The translations under genes were made by a program, and so were the position numbers. A stretch of 64,000 nt of DNA, from positions 1 through 64,000 of the forward strand of contig WHSR01000008.1 of the NCBI GenBank assembly GCA_009379995.1. Direction: 5' to 3'. Shown in pieces: positions 23,370-32,332 of the stretch. Position 1 is the first letter of the stretch, and each line of letters starts with the position of its first letter. This DNA comes from Streptosporangiales bacterium (GTDB lineage Bacteria > Actinomycetota > Actinomycetes > Streptosporangiales > WHSR01). The notes under the pieces were generated by a model. The model saw only the letters and a program-made list of their open reading frames with translations, did not search any database and was not told the origin of the DNA.

Positions 23370-25901
23370 TCATGGACGTTCGGTCCATGTCGTGTCCCGA
23401 TTCGAGCGGTCGGTGGAGAAGGCGAGGGCGCCGTCGTCGACGGTGACGGTGACGTGCTGGCCGGGCCCGAGCTTCCCGTCCAGCAGCAGCGCGGACATCC
23501 GGTTGTCGACCTCGCGCTGGATCGTGCGGCGCAGCGGCCGGGCGCCGAACTCCGGCTGGTGGCCGCGGCGGGCGAGCCAGTCCACCGCCTCCGGGGTGAA
23601 CTCGACGGTGATGTCCTGGGCGTGCAGCCGGCGACGGGTCTCCTCGAGAAGCAGGTCGGTGATCTCGCGTAGCTGCTCGGTGTCCAGCCTGCGGAAGATG
23701 ATGATCTCGTCGACACGGTTGAGGAACTCCGGTCGGATCTCCTCCCGCAGCCGGCGCATGAGCTGGTCCTGAAGCGGCGTTTCCGCCTCTTCGCCGGCGG
23801 GCGTGAACCCGGTGAGCCCGCGGCTTCCGGTGATGAGCTCCGAGCCGAGGTTGCTCGTCATGATGACCACCGTGTTCCGGAAGTCGACGGTGCGACCCTG
23901 GCCGTCGGTGAGCCGGCCGTCGTCGAGCAGCTGCAGCAGGATGTTGAAGACGTCCGGGTGCGCTTTCTCGATCTCGTCGAACAGCAGAACGGCGTACGGC
24001 GTGCGCCGGACCGCCCCAGTGAGCTGACCGGCCTCCTCGTACCCGACGTAGCCGGGCGGGGCGCCGACGAGCCGGCTCACCGTGTGCCGCTCCTGGAACT
24101 CGCTCATGTCCAGCCGCACCATCCGGTCGTCGGCGCCGAACAGCGCCTCGGCCAGCGCACGGGCCAGCTCGGTCTTGCCCACCCCGGTCGGGCCGAGGAA
24201 CAGGAAGCTGCCGATCGGCCGGTCGGGGTCGCCGAGCCCCGCCCGGGAGCGGCGTACCGCCTCGGAAACGGCGGTCACCGCCTCGTCCTGGCCCACGACT
24301 CTGCGGTGCAGGTGTTCCTCCAGCCGCAGCAGCCGATCCTTTTCTTCCTCGGTGAGCTGGGACACCGGGATGCCGGTCGCCCGCGACACGACCTCGGCGA
24401 TCTCGACGGCGGTGACCTCGGGAATCGAGGTGGGTCCCTCCCGGCGGGAGGTCTCGATACGCCGTTCCAGCTCGGCGATCTGGTCCCGCAGCTGCGAGGC
24501 CCGCTCGTAGTTCTCCTCGGCGACCGCCTGGTCCTTCTCCCGGCGCCGCTGGGCGAGCTGGTCCTCGAGCTCGCGCACGTCCGTGCCGGGTGTGTGCACC
24601 CGGAGCCGTACCCTGGCGCCGGCCTGGTCGACCAGGTCGATGGCCTTGTCGGGGAGGAAGCGGTCGGTGATGTAGCGGTCGGATAGCTCGACCGCGGCGA
24701 CCAGCGCCTCGTCGGTGAACCGAACCTGGTGATGGGCCTCGTAGCGGTCCCGCAGCCCGCGCAGGATCTCGATGGTGTCGGCTACCGACGGCTCGGGGAC
24801 CATGATCGGCTGGAAGCGCCGCTCGAGGGCGGCGTCCTTCTCGATGTTCTTGCGGTACTCGTCGACGGTCGTCGCCCCGATCACGTGCAGCTCGCCGCGG
24901 GCGAGGGCGGGCTTGAGCATGTTGCCCGCGCTCACCGCGCCCTCCGCGCCGCCGGCGCCCACCATGGTGTGCAGCTCGTCGATGAAGACGATGACCTCGT
25001 CGGCGTGTCCCCGGATCTCGTCGATGATCTTCTTCAGCCGCTCCTCGAAGTCGCCGCGGTAGCGGGTGCCCGCCAGGACACCGCTCAGGTCGAGCTGGAC
25101 GACCCGCTTGTCACGCAGGGTCTCTGGCACCTCGCCGTCGGCGATGCGCTGCGCGATGCCCTCCACGATCGCCGTCTTGCCTACGCCGGGATCACCGATC
25201 AGCGCCGGGTTGTTCTTCGTCCGGCGGGACAACACCTCGATGGTCTGCTCGATCTCCTCCTCCCGGCCGACCACCGGATCGACCCGGCCCTCCCGGGCCA
25301 GCGCGGTGAGATCCTGGCCGTACTCGTCCAGGGTGGGTGTGTTCGTCGGCGCCCGCTCGCCGGGTCGCCCGCCCATCCGGCCGCCGCCCGCCATCGTCTG
25401 CTGCAGCGACTCGGGCGTGACGCGCGCCTGCGCGAGGATTCGGCCGGCCGCCGATTCCGGGTTGATGGCGAGCGCGAGCAACACGTGCTCCGGGCCGATG
25501 TACGACGACCCCAGCGCCTGGGAGATCTGGTGCGCGTCCAGCAGCGCCCGCTTCGCCGACGGGGTCAGCGCGGGCGGGACGTCCCGCGCCTGCGCCTCGC
25601 CCGCCCTCGACTCGATCTCGCGGGCGATCGCGTCCGGGTCGGCGCCGGCCTTGGCCAACAGCCCTCGGGTCGCCTCCTGACGGGTCGCGGCCCACAGCAG
25701 GTGGTCGGTGTCCAGGTCCGGGGAGCCCCATTCGGCCGCCCGGGTCGCGGCGTCCCGTACCAGCTCCCGGGCCTGCTCACTCATCAGGCGACCGATGTTG
25801 ATGCGCTGGACCGGACGCCGTATGGCGCCCGCGCCGAAGAACCGGGCGAGGAACTCTTCGAACGGGTCGTAGCCGCCCGCGCCGAACATTCCACTGCTCA
25901 T
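23370..25901 (-). CDS. ClpC-type AAA+ chaperone / Clp protease ATP-binding subunit
   Basis: An 843-residue class I Clp/Hsp100 unfoldase that feeds proteins to ClpP or acts as a disaggregase. After a short Gly/Phe-rich lead comes the double Clp N domain (about 45-185), AAA domain 1 with GDPGVGKT and [11 protein letters not shown], a short middle region with a UVR-like segment ([20 protein letters not shown]), AAA domain 2 with GPTGVGKT and [12 protein letters not shown], and the C-terminal D2-small domain. The ATG at 25,901 has GAGGAG upstream; the longer frame is excluded. The UVR segment favours ClpC over ClpB, but the unusual N-terminus marks it as a paralogue of the housekeeping ClpC. A separate Clp N-domain protein lies at 36,193. 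Confidence 0.88.
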   Translation of the reverse strand: MSSGMFGAGGYDPFEEFLARFFGAGAIRRPVQRINIGRLMSEQARELVRDAATRAAEWGSPDLDTDHLLWAATRQEATRGLLAKAGADPDAIAREIESRAGEAQARDVPPALTPSAKRALLDAHQISQALGSSYIGPEHVLLALAINPESAAGRILAQARVTPESLQQTMAGGGRMGGRPGERAPTNTPTLDEYGQDLTALAREGRVDPVVGREEEIEQTIEVLSRRTKNNPALIGDPGVGKTAIVEGIAQRIADGEVPETLRDKRVVQLDLSGVLAGTRYRGDFEERLKKIIDEIRGHADEVIVFIDELHTMVGAGGAEGAVSAGNMLKPALARGELHVIGATTVDEYRKNIEKDAALERRFQPIMVPEPSVADTIEILRGLRDRYEAHHQVRFTDEALVAAVELSDRYITDRFLPDKAIDLVDQAGARVRLRVHTPGTDVRELEDQLAQRRREKDQAVAEENYERASQLRDQIAELERRIETSRREGPTSIPEVTAVEIAEVVSRATGIPVSQLTEEEKDRLLRLEEHLHRRVVGQDEAVTAVSEAVRRSRAGLGDPDRPIGSFLFLGPTGVGKTELARALAEALFGADDRMVRLDMSEFQERHTVSRLVGAPPGYVGYEEAGQLTGAVRRTPYAVLLFDEIEKAHPDVFNILLQLLDDGRLTDGQGRTVDFRNTVVIMTSNLGSELITGSRGLTGFTPAGEEAETPLQDQLMRRLREEIRPEFLNRVDEIIIFRRLDTEQLREITDLLLEETRRRLHAQDITVEFTPEAVDWLARRGHQPEFGARPLRRTIQREVDNRMSALLLDGKLGPGQHVTVTVDDGALAFSTDRSNRDTTWTERP

Positions 25902-26060
25902 GCCTGATCTCCTCACCGCTGATCCGCCCGCCGCCGGGGGCGGGTGAGCTGCGGGTGCGGGACGAGACTCGCTCTCGCTCCCTCGTTCTCGCCTGCCCGT
26001 CCCTGCCGCGACGAAACGGCGAGGCGGCATGTCACCTCCGGGCACGGGTAGGGGCCGGAC

Positions 26061-27021
26061 ATGGTGCAAATCGGGTACACGATGCTGTGCGAACAGACAC
26101 CGCCCCGGCAGCTGGTCCGCGATCTGGTCCGGGCGGAGGCGGGAGGCTTCGACTTCTCGGTGACCTCGGACCACTATTTCCCCTGGATCGAGGAGCAGGG
26201 GCACTCGGCGTACGCGTGGTCGGTCCTGGGCGCCGCCGCGCAGGCGACCGAGCGGATCCCCCTCATGACGTTCGTGACCTGTCCGACCATGCGCTACCAC
26301 CCGGCGGTCGTCGCGCAGAAGGCGGCCACGATGGGCGTGCTCCGAGGGCAGGTTCTCCCTCGGGTTGGGCGCCGGCGAGAACCTCAACGAGCACGTCGTG
26401 GGCATGGGCTGGCCGTCGGTGGACCGCCGGCACCAAATGCTCGAAGAGGCGGTGGAGATCATCCGTGCGCTGTTCGGCGGCGGATACGTCCACTACGACG
26501 GTGCCTACTTCACCGTCGACGCCGCGAAGCTCTACGACCTCCCGGAGGAGCCGGTGCCGATCGGGATCGCCGCGTCCGGGCCGCGGTCGGCCGAGCTGGC
26601 CGCCGAGCACGCCGACGCGCTGATCGCCGTCCAACCCGATGCCAAGCTGGTCCGCGCGTTCGATCCCTCACCGGGGACGCGGCCGAAGTACGGTCAGGTG
26701 CCCGTGTGCTATGGCCGGGACGAGCGGGACGCGCGGGAGTACGCGCACGAGCTGTGGAGCTGGGGCGCCGCGGGATGGAAGGTCATGGCGGAGTTGCCGG
26801 GCCCGAAGAACTTCGCCGTGTATACCCAGTTCGTACGGGAGGAGGACGTCGCCGAGATGGTGCCGTCCGGTCCCGATCCCGCCCCGTACCTGCGGGCGGT
26901 CGGCGCCTTCGCCGACGCGGGGTTCACCCACGTCGCGCTCGTGCAGGTCGGAGCGGACCGGCAGGCCGACTTCCTGGACTTCGCCGAGAAGGAGCTGCTT
27001 CCCGCGCTGCGCGAGGAGTAG
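26061..27021 (+). pseudogene. F420-dependent LLM-class oxidoreductase, frameshifted near 26,340
   Basis: A luciferase-like monooxygenase-fold enzyme that uses coenzyme F420 (TIGR03557-like group). The N-terminal part from ATG 26,061 (MVQIGYTMLCEQTPPRQLV, then FSVTSDHYFPWIEEQGHSAY) runs to KAATMGVL. The rest, LGAGENLNEHVVGMGWPSVD to the stop at 27,021, is in another frame. Restoring two bases (CTC followed by TC) near 26,340 would give the expected GVLSEGRFSLGLGAGEN and a normal protein of about 320 residues. The remaining sequence is well kept, so the break is recent or a sequencing error. It is divergent from the ClpC-like gene. Confidence 0.8.
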
Positions 27022-27023
27022 CC

Positions 27024-27227
27024 TCACCCCTCCTCGCCGTCCGCCGTCTCGTCGCGGTCCGGGAGGTCCGCGACGGTGTCCTCGGCCCCGCGCAGGTTCT
27101 TCCGCCGCTGGGCGGCGGCTTGGCGGTCGCGGACGATGCCGTCTTCGTTCGGCCCGTCCTCCCGCTCGCGCTTGGCCTCCTCGAGGAAGTCGCCGCCCAC
27201 GTCCGGCTCGTGATCGTCGCGCCGCAC
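27024..27227 (-). CDS. Small highly charged hypothetical protein
   Basis: A possible 67-residue protein, VRRDDHEPDVGGDFLEEAKR and onward, rich in Asp, Glu and Arg, without hydrophobic segments. The GTG at 27,227 has AAGGGG about 11 bp upstream. It lies in the gap between the F420 oxidoreductase stop and the baeRF gene, convergent to the first by 2 bp. I do not recognise a family. Codon pattern and placement favour a real gene, but evidence is limited. Confidence 0.45.
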   Translation of the reverse strand: MRRDDHEPDVGGDFLEEAKREREDGPNEDGIVRDRQAAAQRRKNLRGAEDTVADLPDRDETADGEEG

Positions 27228-27407
27228 CGAGAAACAAACCCCTTCCGCTGTCAACCGATGTGTGCCGCCCTTTCGGCGTTTCGACTCCCTTCGTTGGTTC
27301 CCGCCACCTCTTGGTCCTATACCCGCGCATGAGGGCGGCAACGGAGGGTATGCGCGGCTACGAGGGCCGTCACAGCGATGTGGAATCGATCCACAGGGAG
27401 GCGTTAC

Positions 27408-28523
27408 GTGAGGTTGGCTTTCCTCAGGTCCCTCTACCGGGCCAGGGGTCCGTTCGTCTCGGTCTACCTGGACGTGTCGCGGGACACCGAGAACGCACCG
27501 AAGGAGATCGAGCTGCGCTGGCGTGCCGCCCGGGAGACCCTGGCCGCCCAGGGCGCCGACGCCGCGACGCTGGACGCCGCCGAACGGGCAGTCGGGAGCC
27601 TCGAGCTGCCCGCCGGGCGGCCGGAGGGCCCGCAGGGACAGGTGATCTTCGCCGCGGGGGGCAGGGTGGTGTTCACCGACCTGCTGCCGGATCCTCCGCG
27701 CCGGGAGATCGCCCGATTCTCGCCGCTGCCGCACGCCATGCCGTACCTGGCGCAGCGCGGCGAACGCATCCCGTACCTGCGCGTGGTCATCGACCGGCTG
27801 GGCGCGGACATCGTCGCGGTGTCGGCCGACGGGTTGGCCCGCACCGCCAAGACGAAGGGCGACGACTACCCGGTGCACAAGCCCCGGGGCGGCGAGTGGG
27901 CCAACAGGCGATACCACGAGGCGGCCGAACACCTGTGGCTGCACAACGCGATCGACGCAGCGGCCGAGGTGGAACGGATGGCGCTGCGCAGCGCCGCGGA
28001 GGTGCTGGTGGTTTCCGGGGATCGTCAGGCGAGCCGAATGATGATCGAGCATCTGCGGGAGAGCCTTCGCGACCGTGTGGTGGAAACCGAGTCGGGCTCC
28101 CGGGCCGACGGCTCGGCGACGGCCGCACTCGACGCCGAGCTGGTACGCGCGGCCCGCGACCTGGCCGCCCGGCACTCCGACGCCGTGCTGGACGCCTACC
28201 AGCGGGAGCTGGGCCAACGCGACCGGGCCACCGAAGGGCTGGCCGACACCGTCGTCGCGCTGCAGCGGGGTCAGGTCGAGACGCTACTGCTGAACGACGA
28301 CCCGAGCTCGGTCGCCGAACTGCGGATCGGCCCCGAGCCGGCACAGCTCGCGTACGCCGACGCCGAGCTGCGCGAACTCGGCGTGCGCGATCCGGCCGCC
28401 GACCGGGCCGACGCCGCCCTGGTGCGGGCGCTCGTCGGCACCGACGGCGAGCTGGTCACCGTGCCGGACGACGCGGCGACGCTCACCGACGGCGTCGGCG
28501 CGCTGTTGCGATACCCTCTCTAA
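27408..28523 (+). CDS. baeRF/Vms1-like protein (peptidyl-tRNA hydrolase-type eRF1 relative)
   Basis: A 371-residue protein of the bacterial eRF1-like (baeRF, Rv2629-like) group, related to Vms1/Ankzf1, proposed to cleave peptidyl-tRNA on stalled ribosomes. Visible marks are PFVSVYLDVSRDTENAPKE at the start, the central KTKGDDYPVHKPRGGEWANR, and a C-terminal TVVALQRGQVETLLLNDD stretch as in eRF1 domain 3. The GTG at 27,408 has GGGAGG 7 bp upstream and gives the family's usual N-terminus. The gene stands alone, convergent to pntB, with repeat B3 in between. Confidence 0.8.
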   Translation: MRLAFLRSLYRARGPFVSVYLDVSRDTENAPKEIELRWRAARETLAAQGADAATLDAAERAVGSLELPAGRPEGPQGQVIFAAGGRVVFTDLLPDPPRREIARFSPLPHAMPYLAQRGERIPYLRVVIDRLGADIVAVSADGLARTAKTKGDDYPVHKPRGGEWANRRYHEAAEHLWLHNAIDAAAEVERMALRSAAEVLVVSGDRQASRMMIEHLRESLRDRVVETESGSRADGSATAALDAELVRAARDLAARHSDAVLDAYQRELGQRDRATEGLADTVVALQRGQVETLLLNDDPSSVAELRIGPEPAQLAYADAELRELGVRDPAADRADAALVRALVGTDGELVTVPDDAATLTDGVGALLRYPL

Positions 28524-28529
28524 CCCTTC

Positions 28530-28591
28530 TTGGCCGTGATCTTGCAGAAATTTCAAGATGGGTCTTGAAATTTCTGCAAGATCACGGCCAA
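28530..28591. repeat. Palindromic repeat family B, copy B3 (29-bp perfect arms)
   Basis: Arms 28,530-28,558 and 28,563-28,591 are perfectly complementary over 29 bases with a 4-base TGGG loop, so a transcript from either side forms a very stable hairpin. It sits between the stops of the convergent baeRF and pntB genes. It could serve as a bidirectional terminator or a 3' RNA-stabilising hairpin. No T tract follows. Confidence 0.92.
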
Positions 28592-28603
28592 GGGCTTTGG
28601 GGG

Positions 28604-29974
28604 TCACAGCGCCTTGACGGCGGCGACCAGCTTGGTGAGGGAGTCCTTGGCGTCGCCGAACAGCAGGGTGGTCTTGGGGTCGTGCAGCAGCTCGTTGTCG
28701 ATGCCGGCGAAGCCGGGGCGCAGCGACCGCTTGAGGAAGACGATCGACCGGGACGCGTCGGCCGCCAGGATGGGCATTCCGTAGATCGGCGACCCGGGCG
28801 CCGAGCGGGCGGCCGGGTTCACCACGTCGTTGGCGCCCACGACGAGCGTGACGTCGGCGGTCTTGAACTCCGGGTTGACCAGATCCATCTCCTTGAGCTG
28901 GTCGTACGGCACGTCCGCCTCGGCGAGCAGCACGTTCATGTGTCCCGGCATCCGGCCGGCGACCGGGTGGATGGCGTAGGCGACCTCGATGCCGCGCCCG
29001 TCGAGCACCTCTGCGAGGTCGCGGAGCGCGTGCTGGCCCTGGGCGACGGCCAGCCCGTAGCCGGGCGCCACGATGACCTTGCGGGCGTACCCGAGGAGGA
29101 TCGCGATGTCCTCCGGGCCGGCCGAACGGACCGGCCGATCGGTGGCCGTGGTGGCGCCGAGCGTCGAGGGGCCTGCGAAGGCGCCGAACATGATGTTGGC
29201 GAGCGAGCGGCCCATCGCCTTCGCCATCAGCCGGCTGAGCAGCATGCCCGACGCGCCGACCAGCGTGCCCGCGACGATGAGCAGGCTGTTGCCGAGGACG
29301 TAGCCGCTGGCCGCCACGGTGATGCCGCTGAACGCGTTGAGCAGCGCGATGACGACCGGCACGTCGGCGCCGCCCACCGGAAGGACCAGGAGAAGCCCCG
29401 CGGCCAGGCTCAGCGCGGCGAGCACGATGGCCACCCACAGTGCCCCGCCGAGAGTTATCCACGTTCCCAGCGCCACGTTCGCCGCGACGACACCGATGAA
29501 CACCGGCCGCCCGCCGGGGAAGGTGAGCGGGCGTCCGGTCATCAGCTCCTGCAGCTTGACGAACGTGAGCGTCGACCCAGAGAAGGTCACCGCGCCGATG
29601 AACACGGTGAACGCCGCCACTGCGAGCCCGGGCCACTGCGCTCCGTCGCCCCTGCCGAGCTCGAGGAGTGCGACCAGCGCACCGGCTCCGCCTCCGACGC
29701 CGTTGAAGATTCCCACCATCTGCGGCATCGCGGTCATCGCGACCCGGCGGGCGGAGAAGGCGCCGACGGCCCCGCCGACCACCAGTGCGGCCAGGATGTA
29801 CGGCACGTTGTCCGGCCGTTCGGAGAGGAACACCACCAGCACGGCGATCGTGGCGCCGGTGACCCCGACGAGGTTGCCGGGCCGTGCGGTACGCGGCGAC
29901 GACAGCCCCTTGAGCGCGACGATGAAGCAGACAGCGGCGACCAGGTAGGCCAGCGCGGTCCAGGAGCCGGTCAT
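28604..29974 (-). CDS. pntB: Proton-translocating NAD(P)+ transhydrogenase subunit beta
   Basis: A 456-residue membrane protein that carries the NADP(H)-binding domain III and most of the proton channel. About nine transmembrane helices fill residues 1-270. The C-terminal soluble domain has the NADP site: VAPGYGLAVAQGQHAL, VAYAIHPVAGRMPGHMNVLL, VGANDVVNPAAR and SPIYGMPIL. The ATG overlaps the stop of the small alpha-2 subunit (ATGA). With PntAA and PntAB it couples the proton gradient to NADPH formation. All three are in one minus-strand operon. Confidence 0.95.
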   Translation of the reverse strand: MTGSWTALAYLVAAVCFIVALKGLSSPRTARPGNLVGVTGATIAVLVVFLSERPDNVPYILAALVVGGAVGAFSARRVAMTAMPQMVGIFNGVGGGAGALVALLELGRGDGAQWPGLAVAAFTVFIGAVTFSGSTLTFVKLQELMTGRPLTFPGGRPVFIGVVAANVALGTWITLGGALWVAIVLAALSLAAGLLLVLPVGGADVPVVIALLNAFSGITVAASGYVLGNSLLIVAGTLVGASGMLLSRLMAKAMGRSLANIMFGAFAGPSTLGATTATDRPVRSAGPEDIAILLGYARKVIVAPGYGLAVAQGQHALRDLAEVLDGRGIEVAYAIHPVAGRMPGHMNVLLAEADVPYDQLKEMDLVNPEFKTADVTLVVGANDVVNPAARSAPGSPIYGMPILAADASRSIVFLKRSLRPGFAGIDNELLHDPKTTLLFGDAKDSLTKLVAAVKAL

Positions 29975-30273
29975 GTCGACGGCTCCTCACCGCGGTCACG
30001 GCGTCCCCGGAACATGTGCAGCATGCGGTCGGTCACCACGAACCCGCCAACCGTGTTGATGGCGCCCAGGACAACTGCGAAGAGCGCGAGGCCGAGGGCG
30101 AGGGGCGACTCGGCCTGCCCCGCGACGATGATCGCCCCGACGAGGATGATGCCGCTGATCGCGTTCGACCCGGACATCAGCGGGGTGTGCAGGATGGAGG
30201 ACACCTTGGAGATGACCTCGTACCCGGTGAAGGCGGCCAGTACGAAGACCGTGAGCAGCGCGACGCCCTCCAC
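29971..30273 (-). CDS. pntAB: Transhydrogenase subunit alpha, membrane part (alpha-2)
   Basis: A 100-residue protein with three membrane helices, matching the C-terminal membrane part of PntA that is a separate gene in many bacteria. Family stretch: FTGYEVISKVSSILHTPLMS, with the NAISGIILVGAI helix and NTVGGFVVTDRMLHMF end. The GTG at 30,273 has GAGGGGAGG just upstream. It starts 2 bp after the pntAA stop and overlaps pntB by ATGA. Confidence 0.92.
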   Translation of the reverse strand: MEGVALLTVFVLAAFTGYEVISKVSSILHTPLMSGSNAISGIILVGAIIVAGQAESPLALGLALFAVVLGAINTVGGFVVTDRMLHMFRGRRDRGEEPST

Positions 30274-30275
30274 CG

Positions 30276-31430
30276 CTACCTCCCCTCCTCGCCTTGTCCG
30301 GTGCCCTCGGGTGCCGCACCGAGCAGCTCGCGGGTCGCCTCGTGTCGCACCTCGCCCGCGTGCGTGATACAGCAACCAGCGAGGATCTCGTCCTCCAGGT
30401 CGGGCCTGACCGTACCCTCCTCGGTCATCAACAGCAGGAGGTTGGTGACGTTGGCGGCGTAGAGCTGGCTGGCCTGGACGGGGAGCTGGCTCGGCAGGTT
30501 GCGGCCCCCGATGAGGAGCGCGTCGCCGACGGTGACCTCCTCGCCGGGCCGAGAGCCCTCGACGTTGCCGCCCTGCTCGGCTCCCAGGTCGACGACGACG
30601 GAGCCGGGCTTCATGCGTTTGACCATGTCGCTGGTGACCAGCAGCGGGGCGGGACGCCCCGGCACGGCCGCGGTAGTGATCAAGGCATCGGCGTCGGCGA
30701 CGTGCGGGGCAAGGAGTTCCCGCTGCATGTTGGCACGATCCTCGGTCATCTCCCGGGCGTATCCACCGGCACCCTCCAGGGTGGGTAGCTCGAGTTGGAT
30801 GAACTGCGCGCCCAGGCTGCGTACCTCTTCGGCCGCCGCCGCCCGCACGTCGTAGGCGTGCACCACGGCGCCGAGCCGGCGCGCGGTCGCGACCGCCTGC
30901 AGACCCGCCACGCCGGCGCCGAGGACGAGCACAGCGGCCGGACGTACGGTGCCCGCCGCCGTCATGAACAGCGGGAAGAACCGGGGCAGCCGCTCGGCGG
31001 CGATGAGCGTCGCCCGGTACCCGGCCGCCAGCGCCTGGGAGGACAGCGCGTCCATGGACTGGGCGCGCGAGATACGCGGGATGAGCTCCATGGCGAACGC
31101 CGTGCGACCGCTGTCCCGCAGGAGCCGGATGAGCTCCAGCTCGTTGGCGGTCGGCAGGAAGGTGACAATGATGGCCGCCGACGCGAGCCGCTCCACCTGC
31201 GCCCCCTGGGGCGGCTGCACGCTCACCAGGACATTCGCGCCGTCGAGGGCCTCTTCGGCCACTGTGGCGCCGGCGTCTCGGTACTCGTCGTCGCTTGCGC
31301 GGGCGTGCTCTCCGGCTCCGGGCTCGACGGCGACCTCCAAGCCCACCTTGGTGAGCCGAGATACGGCCTCGGGAACGAGCGCGACCCGGCGTTCGTCAGA
31401 TCGGGTCTCGCGGGGGACAGCCACCCTCAT
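30276..31430 (-). CDS. pntAA: Transhydrogenase subunit alpha, soluble NAD-binding part (alpha-1)
   Basis: A 384-residue cytosolic domain I protein of the alanine dehydrogenase/PntA fold that binds NAD(H). The start MRVAVPRETRSDERRVALVP is typical, as are LIPRISRAQSMDALSSQA, VLGAGVAGLQAVATARRLGA (NAD fold) and SVVVDLGAEQGGN. The ATG at 31,430 is chosen; the frame extends further up but homology begins here. It heads the pntAA-pntAB-pntB operon. A hairpin ending the upstream small gene lies at 31,456-31,493. Confidence 0.95.
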   Translation of the reverse strand: MRVAVPRETRSDERRVALVPEAVSRLTKVGLEVAVEPGAGEHARASDDEYRDAGATVAEEALDGANVLVSVQPPQGAQVERLASAAIIVTFLPTANELELIRLLRDSGRTAFAMELIPRISRAQSMDALSSQALAAGYRATLIAAERLPRFFPLFMTAAGTVRPAAVLVLGAGVAGLQAVATARRLGAVVHAYDVRAAAAEEVRSLGAQFIQLELPTLEGAGGYAREMTEDRANMQRELLAPHVADADALITTAAVPGRPAPLLVTSDMVKRMKPGSVVVDLGAEQGGNVEGSRPGEEVTVGDALLIGGRNLPSQLPVQASQLYAANVTNLLLLMTEEGTVRPDLEDEILAGCCITHAGEVRHEATRELLGAAPEGTGQGEEGR

Positions 31431-31455
31431 GGCACCACACCATAGTGGTGCGGTG

Positions 31456-31493
31456 AGGGGTGTGGGCGAGTGCGTGGCACTTCCCACACCCCT
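31456..31493 (-). terminator. Probable hairpin terminator of the small membrane-protein gene
   Basis: AGGGGTGTGGG (31,456-31,466) pairs perfectly with CCCACACCCCT (31,483-31,493) across a 16-base loop. It begins 6 bp past the stop of the 48-residue gene and lies before the pntAA start, so it can separate the two transcripts. No T run is present, as is common in actinobacteria. Its sequence is unrelated to families A and B. Confidence 0.55.
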
Positions 31494-31498
31494 GATTC

Positions 31499-31645
31499 TC
31501 ACATCTGCGGCCGAACGTAGTGCTTCCAGCTCTCCAGCGGAGGCCGGTCGCTCGGCCAGCTCACTGCCTGCCACACCGCGGCCCCGGCGGCGGACAGCAG
31601 CGCCACGCCGACTATCAGTCCGATGACCAGCGCAATGACACCCAT
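31499..31645 (-). CDS. Small single-pass membrane protein
   Basis: A 48-residue protein: one hydrophobic helix (MGVIALVIGLIVGVALLSAA and on) followed by a short polar tail, PSDRPPLESWKHYVRPQM. No family is recognised. The ATG at 31,645 has AAGGGGA 6 bp upstream, favouring this start over the longer frame. A good -10 (TATACT on the minus strand, 31,798-31,793) lies about 145 bp upstream. Confidence 0.65.
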   Translation of the reverse strand: MGVIALVIGLIVGVALLSAAGAAVWQAVSWPSDRPPLESWKHYVRPQM

Positions 31646-31932
31646 CGTTATCCCCTTCGAAGCAACCTCGACTCGTCGTTGAGCAACGAGGCCACAGGTC
31701 CTACCGGTAAGGAATGCCGGTCCGACTCGTGAAGGGTGTCGGGTAGCGCCCCGCCTCTTGCTTCCGTACGGACCTGCTGACACCTCGCGTTCAGTATAGG
31801 TCCGCCCAAACGGCGCGTATTCCCGGCAAGCCGGTTCATTTTCGCCGCCGCCGGGGTATTGCGCTCGGTAACCGAATCACGGATGCTGGCGGTCACGGAG
31901 TCGTATCACAAACGCACAAGAGGTTGGCGGCC

Positions 31933-32322
31933 ATGAAGGTACAAGACGGCATGACGACCCTGGTGTTGACGATCGGACCTGCGCATACGCTCCGGGCCGC
32001 GGCCAGCCTGATGGCGGAGCGCAAGGTCGGCGCCGCGGTTGTCTTCGACCCGGAGAACTCGGGGGTCGGGATCCTCACCGAGCGTGACATCCTCAACTCC
32101 ATCGGGGCGGGCGAGGATCCGGACGCCGAGGTCGCCGCCGCCCACCTGACCAGTGACCTGGTCTTCGCTTCGCCCGATTGGACGCTCGAGCAGGCGGCCA
32201 CGGCCATGATGCGCGGTGGCTTCCGCCACCTGGTGGTCGTGCAGGACAGCGACGTCGTCGGGCTGCTCTCGATGCGCGACATCGTTCGCTGCTGGGCGGG
32301 TTCGCTGGCGCTCACCAGTTGA
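31933..32322 (+). CDS. CBS-domain pair protein
   Basis: A 129-residue protein made of two CBS motifs, a unit that binds adenine nucleotides and senses energy state. The first covers TLVLTIGPAHTLRAAASLMA to GILTERDIL, the second LVFASPDWTLEQAATAMMRG to GLLSMRDIVR. There is no attached enzyme domain. The ATG at 31,933 has AAGAGG nine bases upstream; a TTG at 31,924 is possible. It converges on hisN with an 11-bp gap. Confidence 0.88.
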   Translation: MKVQDGMTTLVLTIGPAHTLRAAASLMAERKVGAAVVFDPENSGVGILTERDILNSIGAGEDPDAEVAAAHLTSDLVFASPDWTLEQAATAMMRGGFRHLVVVQDSDVVGLLSMRDIVRCWAGSLALTS

Positions 32323-32332
32323 GGGCGGGCGT

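Noticed and set aside
28530..28591. Family B copy as a classical intrinsic terminator
   Set aside because: The hairpin is strong, but no T tract follows on either strand, so classical Rho-independent termination is not supported by sequence; another 3'-end role is left open.
26639..30367. Very long (1,242-residue) open frame on the plus strand
   Set aside because: It covers three real genes in other frames and has an Arg/Gly/His-rich composition typical of GC-rich shadow frames; no homology is visible past the part belonging to other genes.
31704..31740. Second SigR-type promoter (GGAAT)
   Set aside because: GGAAT is present but no GTT follows at 18 or 19 bases.
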